DNA from: Pollenia angustigena
Lineage: Eukaryota; Arthropoda; Insecta; Diptera; Polleniidae
NCBI GenBank assembly: GCA_930367215.1
Contig: OV884059.1
Location: forward strand, 243,287,803 to 243,351,802
Reading direction: 5' to 3'
Length of the DNA stretch: 64,000 nt
Shown here: one piece after another, positions 33,640-45,691 of the stretch
Numbering within the stretch: the stretch's first letter is position 1
Layout of the letters: each line of letters opens with the position of its first letter
Notes under the pieces: model-generated
Seen by the model: only the letters and a program-made list of their open reading frames with translations
Told to the model about the DNA's origin: nothing
Databases searched by the model: none
Made by a program: the position numbers and the translations under genes

Positions 33640-34393
33640 GAATTTTCGCGTAACTCAAAAACGTTTTAGTTTATTGAAATTACTAAAAAAAAAACGCGAA
33701 ACTTTGCAACTTTGTTATTTGTCTGAAAAAAATTATTGAAATTAATCAATGATCCCAAAAATATAAAAAGTATGGTTTTATAGTTCATTTGTGTTGAAGT
33801 TTTTAATCGCGAATACGAGCGCTTAAAATAAAATCACTAAAAAATATGGCAGCTGTGAGCAACCCGTCATAATTTACATTTGTGTAAATGTGTAGTTATG
33901 ACATATCAATAAACACTGCATAAAAAAGTCTTATTCTTTTAGAAAATTTTTTAATATTATGACAATATGAATTTTAAGCATAGCGTTTGAATTTCCCAAA
34001 TTTTATTACATGACAGTGTGACACCGGGCAATGCCGGGAATAAAAATAAACAAGTTGTAAAATAAAAGCTAATTTAATATGCAATCAAACCCATGAAAAT
34101 GTAGAACATAAAAAAACTTTAGCGACAACAAAACCAATTAGTTGCGCAAATAATACGATTTGAAGCAATTCAATTATTATAAAAAAAGTTTTTAAACGAT
34201 ATTAAAGTTATGCATTGTTTAATGTAGTTTAGAAAGTAATATACAGATTACACTTAGGAAAAATGTAAAGGACAGATGTAAAATAGGATGTAAAATAGGA
34301 AAAGAACAGAATTTGTCCGTGAGAATTATTAAATTAACTTTCATCAAGTCTTAAATAATAATTGTTTAAACATTTTCAAAAAACAATAACCAC
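33640..34393. other. Unassigned sequence with a GC-richer word pair
   Basis: ACACCGGGCAATGCCGGGAA at 34021-34040 has an inverted look-alike (CCCGGGTGTTGCTGGGAA near 35310) inside the Transib. No boundaries could be set. Otherwise AT-rich. Confidence 0.35.
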
Positions 34394-34579
34394 CAGAGAC
34401 CTGCGCAGTGGGATTTCAACGGCGCACAGTGGCTGAAAATCGTTTTTTCATTGGCCAAAAATCTGTAACTTTTAAACCGAAGGAGATATTTTTTTAATCG
34501 ATAGATAGGTTCTTAAACTTTCTGCACTTTAAATTTCATTAAAATCGGTTGAGTAGTTAGTAGATTTTTTTTTACTTTA

Positions 34580-34953
34580 AGCTTCGTTCACAATCAAAAA
34601 AAATTTTCACTTGGTGTTCATAATAGAGCAACAATTTCTTTTGTAACTACACACATTTTGCATCAAGAAACCGTTTGCAAATTTTAGCCACAACAATGTT
34701 ATGCTTTTATTTTTATTTTTGTAAACATTTTGTTAAAATTTTCATTCAAAACTGAATAAAATTATTTTAAACGTCAGAAACAATTTCATACAAAATGTTG
34801 CTGAAGGTCTAGTTGACTCAACTTAAGTTACACTTTTAAAAAAATTTTAGTTACATTTTTGTTCTAAAAATGAAAGGAAAATATATGAAATACTTTGGGA
34901 AGAAAAAAGATAGAAGAAAAAACGAAATTGTTATTTTGATTGTGAACGTAGCT
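34580..34953. mobile_element. AGCTTCGTTCACAAT MITE, copy C, 374 bp
   Basis: AGCTTCGTTCACAATC at the left; the right end reversed is AGCTACGTTCACAATC. It lies in the same orientation as 20228-20587 and shares most of its interior. The left flank is TTA and the right flank TTT, so one side of the presumed 3-bp TSD has changed. The open frame starting at 34870 (MKGKYMKYFGKKK) is conserved only as repeat sequence and runs out past the element's end; it is not a gene. Confidence 0.85.
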
Positions 34954-37900
34954 TTTGTAATGTACAAGTACGCATATACTTTTACTGATATAGTAAAATA
35001 TCAAAAAATCTCATGCTCAACTACAATCGAAATTACAGAAGCATGGTCGGAAAAGACAGAAAGAGGTCGGTGGGAGCCTTACATCGCTAGCGATCAGTCG
35101 GAGGAGGGTTCGTGACCTTCTCTCTCTCTTAACTCTCTTTTACTACAAATTAAATTATATAGACTCCCTTTTTATAATTACGGAAAAAAAAACTATTAAC
35201 TGGGCCGGAATAGCATTGTATCAATAAAAACATGCCCCTTCAATGCTATGAGTTTTGAGCATACAAGAAATAATGGTATTGATTATATTACAGCGTCCTT
35301 AGTTATTCCCGGGTGTTGCTGGGAATCCACTTCATAACCCGCCCGTCCATGATCTTAGTAGTGAATATAAATTGGTCTAAGATCCCACAAATAAACGCTA
35401 TTTCCCCTAACAAATCAACCCATGACGAAAAAATTAATTAATTTAATGGTTCATCCTTAGGATTTCTACGTGTATTTATTCAAACAAAATTATTAATACA
35501 AAAAAACATTATGATAGAAAAAAATGTAAATGATTTATTTAGGAGTATACCTTAAGGGTTCTAAATTCTATATGTAGCAACAAATCTGAACGATTGGGTA
35601 ACTTTAATAACTTTATTTTTTCTGTTTTACATGATTTGATAAAACAGAATTGATAGAAAAAGAAAAAAAAACGAAATATCATGATAATTAGCAGAAAAAA
35701 AAATACGCAGTGTATAGAAATAGAAGAATAACAAGATGATTTTTATATTTACTTTTGTTTTGCTTTCTTAATTCTTAATATAATTTCATTCAAAAATTGA
35801 GTTTTTAAAAGTTCATAAACCACGAGAAAACAAAACATGTTAATATAAAAAGCACCTTTTTCACTAAAATATAGAACATAACATGTGAATTAAATTTAAT
35901 ATAAAATAATTAATATAAAAAAGTTACCATTGTAAAAATAGTTTTTGTGATTCTTACTATGGAACTAAACAAATGTTTTTTCTGTTTAATTACGGAACAG
36001 CAACAAAAATGATCAATGAATGCAGTTACTAAAATTATTACAACAACAAAACAATGGAATTATATATGTATAATTTTTTGTTTTTAAAGTAGTAAGACTC
36101 ATTCATTGATAATTTTTGTGGAAGTCATGAATGGATTCTGGTTCTTTTTTTTCGGACGTTTTTTTGGTTAGTTGTAAATCAAGTGTATATGCAAGAAATT
36201 TTTTTATTACACAGAAAAGAAAAGTATTGTTCTACTCACCACCTTAAGATGAAAGATGAGGCCTCGTCGATCACTGGGGTTGCTCTAACTAATTTGGCTG
36301 TGTTAAAGAATGAGGTTATTTCTTGCATATAATTAGTTTTATATTACTTAATTCATACGATTAAATTTTAAAAGCCAGGTGTATTGTCCAGGATAATAGT
36401 GGTATATTGTTTGGGGTTTGTTAAAGAAATATGGTTTTGGACTTAGTCCGTTTAACACCTATCCACAGGTTCTCGACGAAAACAGTAAGTTGCCACTTAT
36501 GCCAAACAATATTCTAATTCTGAGGTTTCAATCGTACGGCAAATTTTATTAGGTTGGTCGTGTTCGGAATGGTTTTCACCCTCGTTATATAGATTCCTCT
36601 GACAGTACCAATTACAAATTGTTAGGTTATGTTGAAGTTTTCACTAGAATTTTTAACAATTTTTTTACTCTCAATTTGTAACTCTAATTTACGTTTTAGA
36701 ATAAAGAGTTTTGAGGACGTATGTCCGACACAAAAAGGAGCTTCCACAATCTATTGAAGAAAAATTTGATTTCTAAAATAGCGAAATACCACGTTTTTTT
36801 TTTTAAAGGTAACACTTACCAATAGTTCGATTTCGTGTGCAAAAGATGTGATACAATGTAAGAAGATGCTAATGCCTTCCCCACGAAGGTTAAAGTTTAA
36901 GTGGTGTACTCACTTAATTGGAACGTTTTCTTTTTTTGGGGTTACTTGGAACCATATATAAATAAAAATCAACTAACGCCAAGTATTAAATTATTTTATG
37001 TGGATATTCCAAAAACAAAATTTTAGCGTAATCGCTTTCTGGCGTTGTTTAAACAATTTTTAAACCTTTATATTTTTAACTTTTTCAAGTGATGACCAAT
37101 GGTTTTACCGATTATGATCCAGAAAAATTCCGTCTGATCTCCAACACAATTAAATTAAAAAGGAAGTAATGGACACATTTTCCAAATGATAAAACCCGAT
37201 TACAAATTAATGTCGAAGCGGTGTTTTAGAGAGTATTACTTAATAGATTCAAATACAAAACGAATCAACTTTGGGGGGTACCACCGAATAAAATCTCTTA
37301 ATAAGTTTTAAAATCGTTTGACAAAAATTTGTTCCAACAAATACGAAACGAAGGCTTGCACTAATTTTCTTTATGTATGTCAACATCGGATTGTTTATCA
37401 ACATTATGTGTATATTAATGAAAATACAACTAAATGTTAATATACTTACATACGTAGTAATGGATACAAAAAAAAAAATTATTATAAATACAAATGTTTA
37501 TGAAATGTAAGCGCAAAAAAATTAAGCAACACTATTAAGTGATTTTAAAATATTTTAAAATTGCATGCTGTTAAATAAATTTATGTTATTTGACAAAATG
37601 AAAAGAAATAAATCAAAGTTATTTTAAGTATCAAAATTTTAATAATTGGTTAGGATATGAAATGTTGCGATCGTTCACCACACTTTAGCGTGCAATATGG
37701 TTTTTTTTATTTCTTTTAATTATTTAAAAATGTAATTTTTAGATTTAAATAATAATCATTAACATTTTTTGTAATAATGGGACACTCAAAAAATTAAATG
37801 TTTACACTATAAAAAAAATTTTAACATTAAAAAAAATAGTAAAATCCACTGGAAATTTCGCTATTATTGCTGAAAAATAAAAAATTTTTTGCTTTCAAAT

Positions 37901-38082
37901 TTGTTTACACTTATTTATTTTATTTATTTATTTATTTAAACATTTCATACGTATGTGGATAAAAAAAACCTTTTGAAAATAATAGCAGCAATAGATTTTA
38001 ATGGCTTTTGTAACAATGTGAGTTTCTGTTTATTATTATTTTAAACTAATACAATGTCTGTCTTAGATCTAATGAATTATAA
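34954..38082. other. Transib interior, no recognised coding
   Basis: AT-rich sequence between the MITE and the transposase remnant. It includes a (TTTA)n run at about 37912-37940. If the transposase gene runs on the minus strand, this is 3' non-coding or inserted DNA. No further transposase motifs were found by eye. Confidence 0.45.
37912..37940. repeat. (TTTA)n microsatellite
   Basis: Six or so tetranucleotide steps with one irregular unit. Confidence 0.75.
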
Positions 38083-38735
38083 TTATTGAACATTTAATTG
38101 AAAGATTGATTGCAAATATTCGATATTCTGTTCCGTGTTATTTCTGTTCTTTAGTAGTTTTTTGACTTCTTCATCTAAATCCCGATGTTCCACTTTCCAT
38201 TGATTTCGAATACTGGAGATGAACGGATCTGACGTTGCCAATAATATATTAAATAGATCTTCATTAGTGGAATTTCGTGAAATTTTTCTAGTATTGTGCT
38301 CTCTATAAAATCTGCAATTCTTATTCCTTTTTTCCTGAGCTTCCTCTGATAAATCTACAAGTGGCACCAACTGATATTGAATGACATTAGCAGACATATT
38401 TCTCCATGGGTACTTGGTTGTATAAATTTTTGCAGTTTCCTTAGCAAAATCTCCAAATTTTCTAGAGTAAATTTCTTCATTGCACGCAAGTACTTCTAGG
38501 ATTTAAATCTAAAAATGAGGTTAAAATCAACACCTGTTATTTCAGATGCTGTTTCTGGATCTGAAAAGAATCTTCTTGTCGTATTGCCATCGTTTGTATT
38601 GCCTGACCCTTGTTTCGGCTGATCTATAATCAACCGAAATTTGCGATATTCATCTTGAACATGTTTCCTTTTTGAACTTCCTAACTCTTTGTTGTTTTCG
38701 TTGTTTCTTATTGATCCTGAAGATCCGAAATCCAA
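38083..38735 (-). pseudogene. Transib transposase (RAG1-like) C-terminal remnant
   Basis: Minus strand. The first block (38735-38496) contains RKHVQDEYRKFRLIIDQP and GSGNTNDGNTTRRFFSDPET, ending FRFKS and a stop. After a short frame change come FGDFAKETAKIYTTKYPW (38465-38408), then from 38397 VPLVDLSEEAQEKRNK, a basic REHNTRKISRNSTNEDLF stretch and LLATSDPFISSIRN, finishing at a stop at 38083. This order fits the Transib/RAG1 core C-terminal half: N-D-G-N-T-x-R-R-F parallels RAG1's N-G-N-F-A-R-K, and Q-E-K-R-N-K parallels the E-S-G-N-K carrying RAG1 E962. I place the catalytic Glu at codon 22 of the last block (38332-38334); it is retained. The regions of the two catalytic Asp residues are missing and a frameshift is present, so it is dead. 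The host element's ends and TSD agree. Confidence 0.85.
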
Positions 38736-39129
38736 ATCATAACTTATTTATATAGCTATAGGGTCATGAAATATTGTTAGAGTCATTAAAACAGATAAAA
38801 TAAAAAGACCAAACAAAAATTAAAAAGCCCTTCTAAGGTGGGAGTCACAATATACCTGTTTAGCGTAAACGTGCGTCTAAGCTCTTTATTCTACTATAGA
38901 ATACGCTAGTGTGAACGTAGTGTAACGGATAAGGAAGAATCAGGGTAGCTATACGTTATTCTGATTGTGTAACATTAATAAAATTTTGAATATGTACTAG
39001 CTGTATTATGTTCGATCACAATCAATTTTTCCTAAATCATAAAATTTTTTTTGAAGACAACAGCACATGACATCTGTTACTTCTGCAAAAATTTTTGCGG
39101 AATAAAAAAAGAAATTGTAAAAAAACTAT

Positions 39130-39838
39130 GTCAAAAATAAAATTTTTTTTGAGTAATTTCATTAAAATTACCTTTCTATCAGTGGTTTAACCTTCTTAAT
39201 CCCTTTTGAATCCCGTTGAAATTTGAAAAAAATATAGTAGCTTAGAAATTTTTTTTTTTGTAATTTCATTAAAATTAAAAAAGTGTTAAACAGACGGGTC
39301 CAAACGGGTACAAGAGTATATACAGGGGTAAAGAAAACACTTTCACCTTTCTGTCAGTGGTTTCACCTTCTTAATCCCTTTTGATCCGCAAAAGTTCTAT
39401 TCTACTAAAGTTGAAATTTGACAAAAATATAGTACATAATTTTGAAATTTTTTTTTGAGTAATTTCTTTAAAATTAAAAAAGTGTTAAACAGACGGGTCC
39501 AAACGGGTACAAGAGTATATACAGGGGTAAAGAAAACACTTTCATATTTCTATGAGTGGTTTTACCTTCTTAATCCCTTTTGATCCGCAAAAGTTCTATT
39601 CTACTAAAGTTGAAATTTGACAAAAATATAGTACATAATTTTGAAATTTTTTTTTTTGTAATTTCATTAAAATTAAAAAAGGGTTAAACAGGCGGATCCA
39701 AACGGGTACAAGAGTATATACACGGCTTAAGAAAACACTTTCACCTTTGTATCAGTGGTTTTACCTTCTTAATCCCTTTTGGTCCGCAAAAGTTCTATTC
39801 TACTAAAGTTGAAATTTGACAAAAATATAGTAGTTTAG
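39130..39838. repeat. 199-bp tandem repeat array inside the Transib
   Basis: Four units can be followed by AGTGG(T)TT..ACCTTCTTAATCCC at 39181, 39356, 39555 and 39754 (spacings 175, 199, 199; the first unit has a deletion). Each has GTTGAAATTTGACAAAAATA, TAATTTCATTAAAATTA, AACGGGTACAAGAGTATATA and GAAAACACTTTCA blocks. Identity between the later units is high. The array lies upstream of the transposase remnant. Confidence 0.92.
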
Positions 39839-41187
39839 AAAATATGTCCTAACATCTCAAATATATATGACTCAACAGTCGCAAATATTACCCTTTTAAA
39901 GATAACAAGACTACCAACCCAGCAAAAAAGCAAGCAGCTCATTATCGCTGATAGTTTTTGTGCAATGATAATTTCTTTCGGATTAAATATTAAAAAAAAA
40001 ACACTTTTTTCTGAATTAAAAAAAAAGTTGTGTTTAACAACCACAATTACCAATATTTTGACCTAATTTTTTGGCTACCTTAGTTTTAATATGTTTACTA
40101 TTAAATAAAATTAAAATTTTTAAAATCGGTGACAAACAAAAATTGGACTTTTGGCCAATGAAATAAAATTTTCAGCCACTGTGCGGCGGCGGCGGCTGAC
40201 GAAAAAAATGCTCGGCGGCGGCTCGCTCCGGCTGTTAGCCGATGGGATATGGATATTAAAATTATATGTATGTACATTTGTGAAAAAATATTTGCATGTG
40301 TTTATATTATAACAAACAATTTAAGCCATTTTTCATACTATAATTCACTACTCATGGCATAAAAGTATGTTTTTGTTTAAACAAGGATCACATGTTTTCA
40401 ATGACACAGGAAATCAAACATTAATTGAATAATTAGCTATTCCAGAGTACAAAATTTAAAATGTTTACATATAAAACACACCATCTTTTTTTAGAACTAC
40501 TATTTATCTTTGTTCGGCTTGAAAACGGTCTCTTAAAAAAGGACAAAATGTGGTACAGTGACACACCAAAATTTCGACCACGTTGAAGGGTAGTTGAAGG
40601 TGTTGACGCGTACACGAATACCTCAGTAGTGACGCAAACAAAACATATTTGCGTTTTACTTTAAATTTTTCTTGTTAAGCATATTTTCGTAATGCACGAA
40701 ATCTGAATTGAACTCGCTGATCTCGGCAACCGTATCGCTGAAATCACTTTCATCTGTAATTTTGTTAGTCTCACACATATTTTTTTAATTTTGAATTGCA
40801 GCCAAATATATAGTTTTAAAAACAATAAAAACTTAAGACTTTTTAACAAAAGTGATTTGGTTAAATTTTTACAGAGTTAAAACTTTTCGGCGGGAAAATA
40901 CACAGAATAGTTATCACAAAAAATAATCAACGATTGCATCAGTGTTCACTTATTTTCCTACATGTCGTTATTTTAAAAATTTTGATGAAATTTTGGTGCT
41001 TTATAAACAAGAAACTAAGAGTTGCACTTTTTAAGGATAGAAAAACAAAAAAGAATGTGGCAAGGTGTTAAAAAAAGAGAATAAAAATTATTTACAAAGT
41101 AATCGGTAGCTAAGCTGCAGCCGATTTTTCATCGGCGGCTGGCTAACAGCCAGCTAAGCCGCTTCGGCGCAGGTCTCTAATAACCAC

Positions 41188-41767
41188 TCATCATGACAGG
41201 GTTGTATTTTTCTCAAAAAAATCTGACCACCGTCTGTACGAAGCATTACTTACGTCTTTGATCTTTTCATTGTTTAGTTGTTAAACTTTTTTTTTTAAAA
41301 TAAACATTTTAATCTGCAAAAAAAAAATTAAAGTATTTAAAAATCAATTTAATGTTAAAGTTTTTGAGAAACCATGCTGACCCGCCATTAGTTTCCTTTT
41401 CAATAATATAAATACTAAATATAAGTTATGAGCGCAGTAGGGCTTTGAACGGTCTGTTTTTAAAAACGATTCTGTTTTCAAAAACCTTTAAGTAGCACTT
41501 GTGTATATTTACCAGAAATGCTTTTGAAAAAAAATTAATTACACTATATTTGTAATGGCCGTTTGTGCCAAATTCGGAAATATGTCTATGTAATAAACTT
41601 GGGAAATTTAAAAAATCTAACTATCCGTTGTATAATTATGTTTCCCACTGTCCAGCACTATAAAATTTAAAATTATCTTTTACGTAAAAAAATACGATGA
41701 CAGCTTTAAAATGGTTCTAAAACAACCGAATTAAAGGCCAATTTAGGCAACTACTTAACGTTACTGG
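41188..41767. other. Unassigned spacer
   Basis: AT-rich; nothing recognised. Confidence 0.4.
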
Positions 41768-42240
41768 AAAACAAGTAAGAGCGCTATATTTGTTTGTGTC
41801 AAGTCGTTTATACCCTTCACTTAACGCTATGCATCGTCTTAGACCACTCAACCACTCAACCACTAACACGCATTACCAAATAGTATGTGGCAAGTCATGT
41901 ATGTTTTTGTTATGTGTAACAAAAAAGCATAAAATACAAATTAGACATATTCGTGATTGTTTGCTCTTATCTCAGTTATGGATCGATCTGGCTGAATTGT
42001 AATATAACGGAGCATATGTGACAGTTATAAATAGCAACCTAGTTCCGATAATTTCTGGGGTCTTCGGAAATCCCATTTCAACAGACTAACGGTCAGAAAG
42101 ATATAACAGACAGACGGACATTGTTAAATCCACTCCGCTACTCATAAGGATACAGAATTTTTATGGTTATATTGAAAAAATTACAAACGGAATGAAAAAC
42201 TTATATGTACCGTTTCCACCTGTGATGAAGGGTACCATAA
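41768..42240 (+). repeat. Fly interspersed repeat, copy at 41.8 kb
   Basis: It starts AAACAAGTAAGAGCGCTATA. It contains GGGGTCTTCGGAAATC, a CAGACAGACGGACATTGTTA stretch (42109-42128) and ends near CACCTGTGATGAAGGGTACC. Same block order as the copies at 6027, 42310 and 59863. An open frame (41790-42002) is repeat sequence. Confidence 0.8.
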
Positions 42241-42309
42241 GGTGAACATCGTTCTTTTGCCAGCAACTTCAGAACACTTCCAAAAAAAATTACTTACGGA
42301 CGTAAAAAG

Positions 42310-42828
42310 TACAAGTAAGAGTGCTATATTCAACTATGCCGAATCTGATATACCCTACACCATCATGCGATAAGAACATGAAGTTATATAAATACCGTTC
42401 TTTAGACATAAATATATATATATATTTCACGCCCACTTCTTCAGTCTCGCCCACATTTTGTCGAAAATTGTGAATTGATTACCAAGATGCTTGTTGAAAA
42501 CTTTGGCTCTTGCCATTCTCTAGATATACAGTCAAAACAAATAAGCAACAACAAGGGATTTATGTGTAAAATTAGAAACAGTCTTGATTTAAATTTAACG
42601 GAGCATACATTACACAAACATCTACCAACTTAGTCCCCATCATATCTGGGGTCTTCAGAAAACATATTTTAAGAGACACTCGCACGTCATTAAATTAACT
42701 TCGCTCATCATAAGGACTCAGAATAAATATACTTTATAGGATCTAAGATATTAATATTGTAGAAATTACAAACGAAATGAAAACCTTATATTTTACCCTT
42801 TTCACCTGTGGTGAAGGGTATTAAAATG
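42310..42828 (+). repeat. Fly interspersed repeat, copy at 42.3 kb
   Basis: It starts TACAAGTAAGAGTGCTATAT with ATGCCGAATCTGATATACCC, contains GGGGTCTTCAGAAAACA and ends CACCTGTGGTGAAGGGTATT. It lies 70 bp downstream of the previous copy in the same orientation. A short (AT)n run is at 42414-42427. Confidence 0.82.
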
Positions 42829-43644
42829 ATTTGTTCGGTGGATCTATTTTCTTTATCTCCTTCTCATAGCTGGTCATTTTTTAAAAGATCAAGTTTTATA
42901 CATACAAAATCCAGATTTTTTTTCGGTACAACGAATATAAATCTTTTCCGAATATTTTCAAACTTTATTTCGCTAGATTAACAAAAAAATTTCAATATTC
43001 ATATGCTTATTTTTTAACGTTCGGAAAAATCTTAAGTGCCGGCAAAGATTTTTCTCGTGAAATTGAAGCATTCATTTATTAACAAATTATTTATTGCATA
43101 ATTTCATGAATTGCTTGTTTATTTGATTTTAGTAACTATTCTTAAATATATATGGCTTTCACTGTATGTATTATGGTGAAATTTAAATTAGTTTCGAAAA
43201 TTAAATGTACATTTGACACCATTCATGTAAATATTTATATGAACTCTACAAATGTACGTCAAAGAACATATTTACATATTTAAATTTGTTGACCAATAAA
43301 TTTACATTTTTACTTTTTATGGATGTGCAAAATACAAACTTCATTGAAATTGTGTAATTTCAATGTTACATATTGGCACCATTAATGCAAATGGACATAA
43401 CTACACAAAAACTTGAGAACGTGTTTTTAATTGATTAAATTTATCGAACTAAAAGTTCAAACAAAATTTTAAACTTCAACGATCAATAAACAAGTCTCCA
43501 CACATACCAACCGTTAATTGTACGGCTTTTGATTCTATAACGATGTTTGCTTTTGCTGTTACATTAATAAAAGTGTAGTTGCGTCCGTTTGCATTTAATA
43601 TGAATTTTTATTGCTTTTACGTTCAACGAAGTATATGAATATTC
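42829..43644. other. Unassigned AT-rich sequence
   Basis: Nothing recognised apart from scattered TTTACAT words. Confidence 0.4.
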
Positions 43645-43820
43645 GTCTGTGTTCATACGGCTCATGTCTTATTGACATGATTGCTACTTTATAGGCGAGA
43701 GGGACGAGGGGAAAAGATACGAGTACGCATATGCATGCACTGTCTTTACGTTTTGCTTTTTCATTCGTTGTTTAATTTTGTTATTGTTTTCAATATCAAA
43801 AAGCACACATGCATACGCAC

Positions 43821-45691
43821 TAGGGTGTCCCAAAATTTTTTATTGTCAGAGGCTCAAGCATAATTTGAAAGCTTATAGGGTCCAGTATTTTTGAATTTTT
43901 TTTTTTAGTTTTTTAGGAAGAGGTTTAGAGGTCGCGCAAATCAAGTCTTTGTTAAAAATCGGAGTTTTCGGCCTTTTTTCAAACTTGACTCATAACTTTG
44001 TCAATAACCACGCTCATTTAATTTTTTGACCGAATATTTCTAAAGAAAATTTCCCAAACTTTATTTCCATATGCTAAAACTTTAAGTTCCGGCAATATTT
44101 TTTTGCATTAAGATTCCACATATTTTGTATTTTTGCAATTTTTTTTACAAATTCTGTAAAAAACGGTTTATTTCTTTTCAAATTTATATGAAAGGTATTT
44201 AAACTCGTGACGCGATTTTGAATACCGATAAGTTCTTAACAATTAAGAAAAACAGTTTCCTACAGTTTCCGAGTTACACTATTTTTATAGTTTGTACCTT
44301 AAAAATGGTGATACTTTTTTCGTTATAATTATTGAATATTTCCATAAATTTTTTAGTTAGGTTTTAACTGTCATTAACTTCTGACATTTATTGATCTTAA
44401 TCGTTACACGCTGTCATTTTCACTTTCTATTTTATGTGTGCTCCAGGAGCTATCAATTGGGATCGCTGGATGGATGATTTTTTGAAAATATGCATTTTCC
44501 GAAACCAGTTGCAATCTTTTAAAGACAAATCAACAGTTGATGCCTTGCTTGAATTTAGTTAATTTATTTTAAGAATATATATATCAAATTTTGCCCTCGA
44601 TACGATCCTCTCAATGATCTGAGCCTATTAAAAGAATTGGATAGTTATAAAATGATTAATAAAGCAGTTGCAAAAGCCTCGCTTAAAACTTTTCTAAGTC
44701 ATCAGTGGTACTTAACTTCGAATTGATGAACGTATCGACACCAAAACTTTGCGCTTAATGATAAAAAAAAACTTGCAGATACTCCATGCAGCGATTATGA
44801 AGTAGCAAATGTAGCTTTAGCAGAAGAAAACTTTAGAAATAAAGAAATTCAACAATTCATTCAAAAGCCAGTTTAACTATTTTTGAAGCTTGCAATATTT
44901 CAATCAATTTTTTAAAAATAGATCCAGAGAATTGGAAAGCCAACAAGTCATTTCAAGAATCAAAAAAAAAAGTTCAACAATTACAAGTGGTAAATGATGT
45001 GGCAGAACGAGGTGTGGCTTTGGGTAATACTTATATTAATGTCACAACTTCTGAAACTGATTACCAGAATTTATTGCAAGGTATAGAACTACATCGCAAG
45101 AACCTCAATAAATGATTTTTCACAGAGCAAAAGAAAAGTTTTTCTTTCTTTTTTGTTGATTGGGTAAGATTGGTGAACTGGCAAACAGCTTATAATAACA
45201 TATACTGGGTATAAAGATAAAAACGGGTTTAACTCAGAAACGGTAAGAATAAATTTAAAAACTGTTTATTCATATTAATTAGAATTAATTTGTCTTTCAA
45301 ACTGCATCATTGTTTTTTTCGTTTCTATTCAAACTTAAAAAGTTGTAAAGCGTTATTACAAAATTTTTGAAAAAATTACGAAAAATTGTAATTAAGGGTA
45401 TCTAAATGAGTAAACTCATCACCAAAACTTATAGTTTTTTTACACAGGAATAAATTTAGGATACTTTTCTTTAAAACTGTTTCCTCAGGAGTGAAGAAAC
45501 TCGTGGTATTAACCAAGTTATGAGTAAAGTTAAAAAAAGGCCGAAAATTCCGTTTTTTATGAAAACTTCATTTGCGCGATCTCTTCCGAAAATTCTTAAA
45601 AAAAAATCAAAAATACTTTACGTTATAAGCTTTTAAATTTTAATTGAGCACCTATGAAAATCAGAAAGAAAAAAATTTTTGGGACACCCTA
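43821..45691. mobile_element. hAT-type element TAGGGTGTCCC, 1871 bp, with dead ORF
   Basis: TAGGGTGTCCC and its exact complement bound the element, with a perfect 8-bp TSD ATACGCAC (43813-43820, 45692-45699). The TIRs continue imperfectly for about 200 bp, including GGTCGCGCAAATCAAG against CATTTGCGCGATCTC. A degraded coding region lies in the centre (44500-45115). Confidence 0.94.
44500..45115 (+). pseudogene. Degraded protein of the TAGGGTGTCCC element
   Basis: Plus strand with several frameshifts. Segments are QLQSFKDKSTVDALLEF (near 44510), FLSHQWYLTSN (near 44695), LADTPCSDYEVANVALAEEN (near 44775-44833), and a final 83-codon open stretch (44864-45115) containing ASLTIFEACNISINFL, LQVVNDVAERGVALGN and LLQGIELHRKNLNK before TGA. 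The N-D-x-A-E-R-G-V-A-L motif followed by a downstream H-R-K near the C-terminus is a pattern I recall from proteins on repetitive elements in arthropods, but I cannot name the family. Position inside a TIR element with an 8-bp TSD suggests its transposase or an accessory protein. At least three frame changes make it dead. Confidence 0.7.

Larger units (their letters stand above)
34425..40183. mobile_element. Transib transposon, 5.76 kb, CGGCG TSD, RSS-like ends
   Basis: Both ends start CACAGTGGCTGAAAAT and share CATTGGCCAAAA further in. CGGCG flanks both (34420-34424, 40184-40188). Transib elements are known for a 5-bp GC-rich TSD of the CGNCG type and ends beginning CAC(A/T)(A/G)TG, and their transposase is related to RAG1. 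A transposase remnant of that family is present on the minus strand (38083-38735). On the left, CACAGTG is followed by a 23-nt spacer and CCAAAAATC (7 of 9 to the RSS nonamer ACAAAAACC); on the right the spacer is 22 nt with CCAAAAGTC. Secondary content includes a MITE (34580-34953) and a 199-bp tandem array (39130-39838). Broken coding sequence means it is not autonomous. Confidence 0.9.
34394..41179. mobile_element. hAT element YAGAGACCTGCGC, broken by a Transib
   Basis: CAGAGACCTGCGC at the left and, reversed, TAGAGACCTGCGC at the right, with a perfect 8-bp TSD ATAACCAC (34386-34393, 41180-41187). A 5.76-kb Transib sits only 31 bp from the left end. The hAT itself is therefore about 1 kb (34394-34424 plus 40189-41179, sharing the CGGCG target). 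Its subterminal parts are GC-rich for this window, with CGGCGG, CGGCTG and GGCTAACAGCC words in both orientations (40184-40245, 41100-41175). No transposase is seen. Confidence 0.9.

Noticed and set aside
34021..35330. CCGGGCAATGCCGGGAA words as ends of one element
   Set aside because: The pair spans the Transib left boundary, so they cannot bound a single later insertion, and no TSD is visible.
36230..36330. Possible minus-strand exon with a GTGAGT-like donor site
   Set aside because: The short open stretch inside the Transib has no recognisable motif, and the splice-like word is weak evidence alone.
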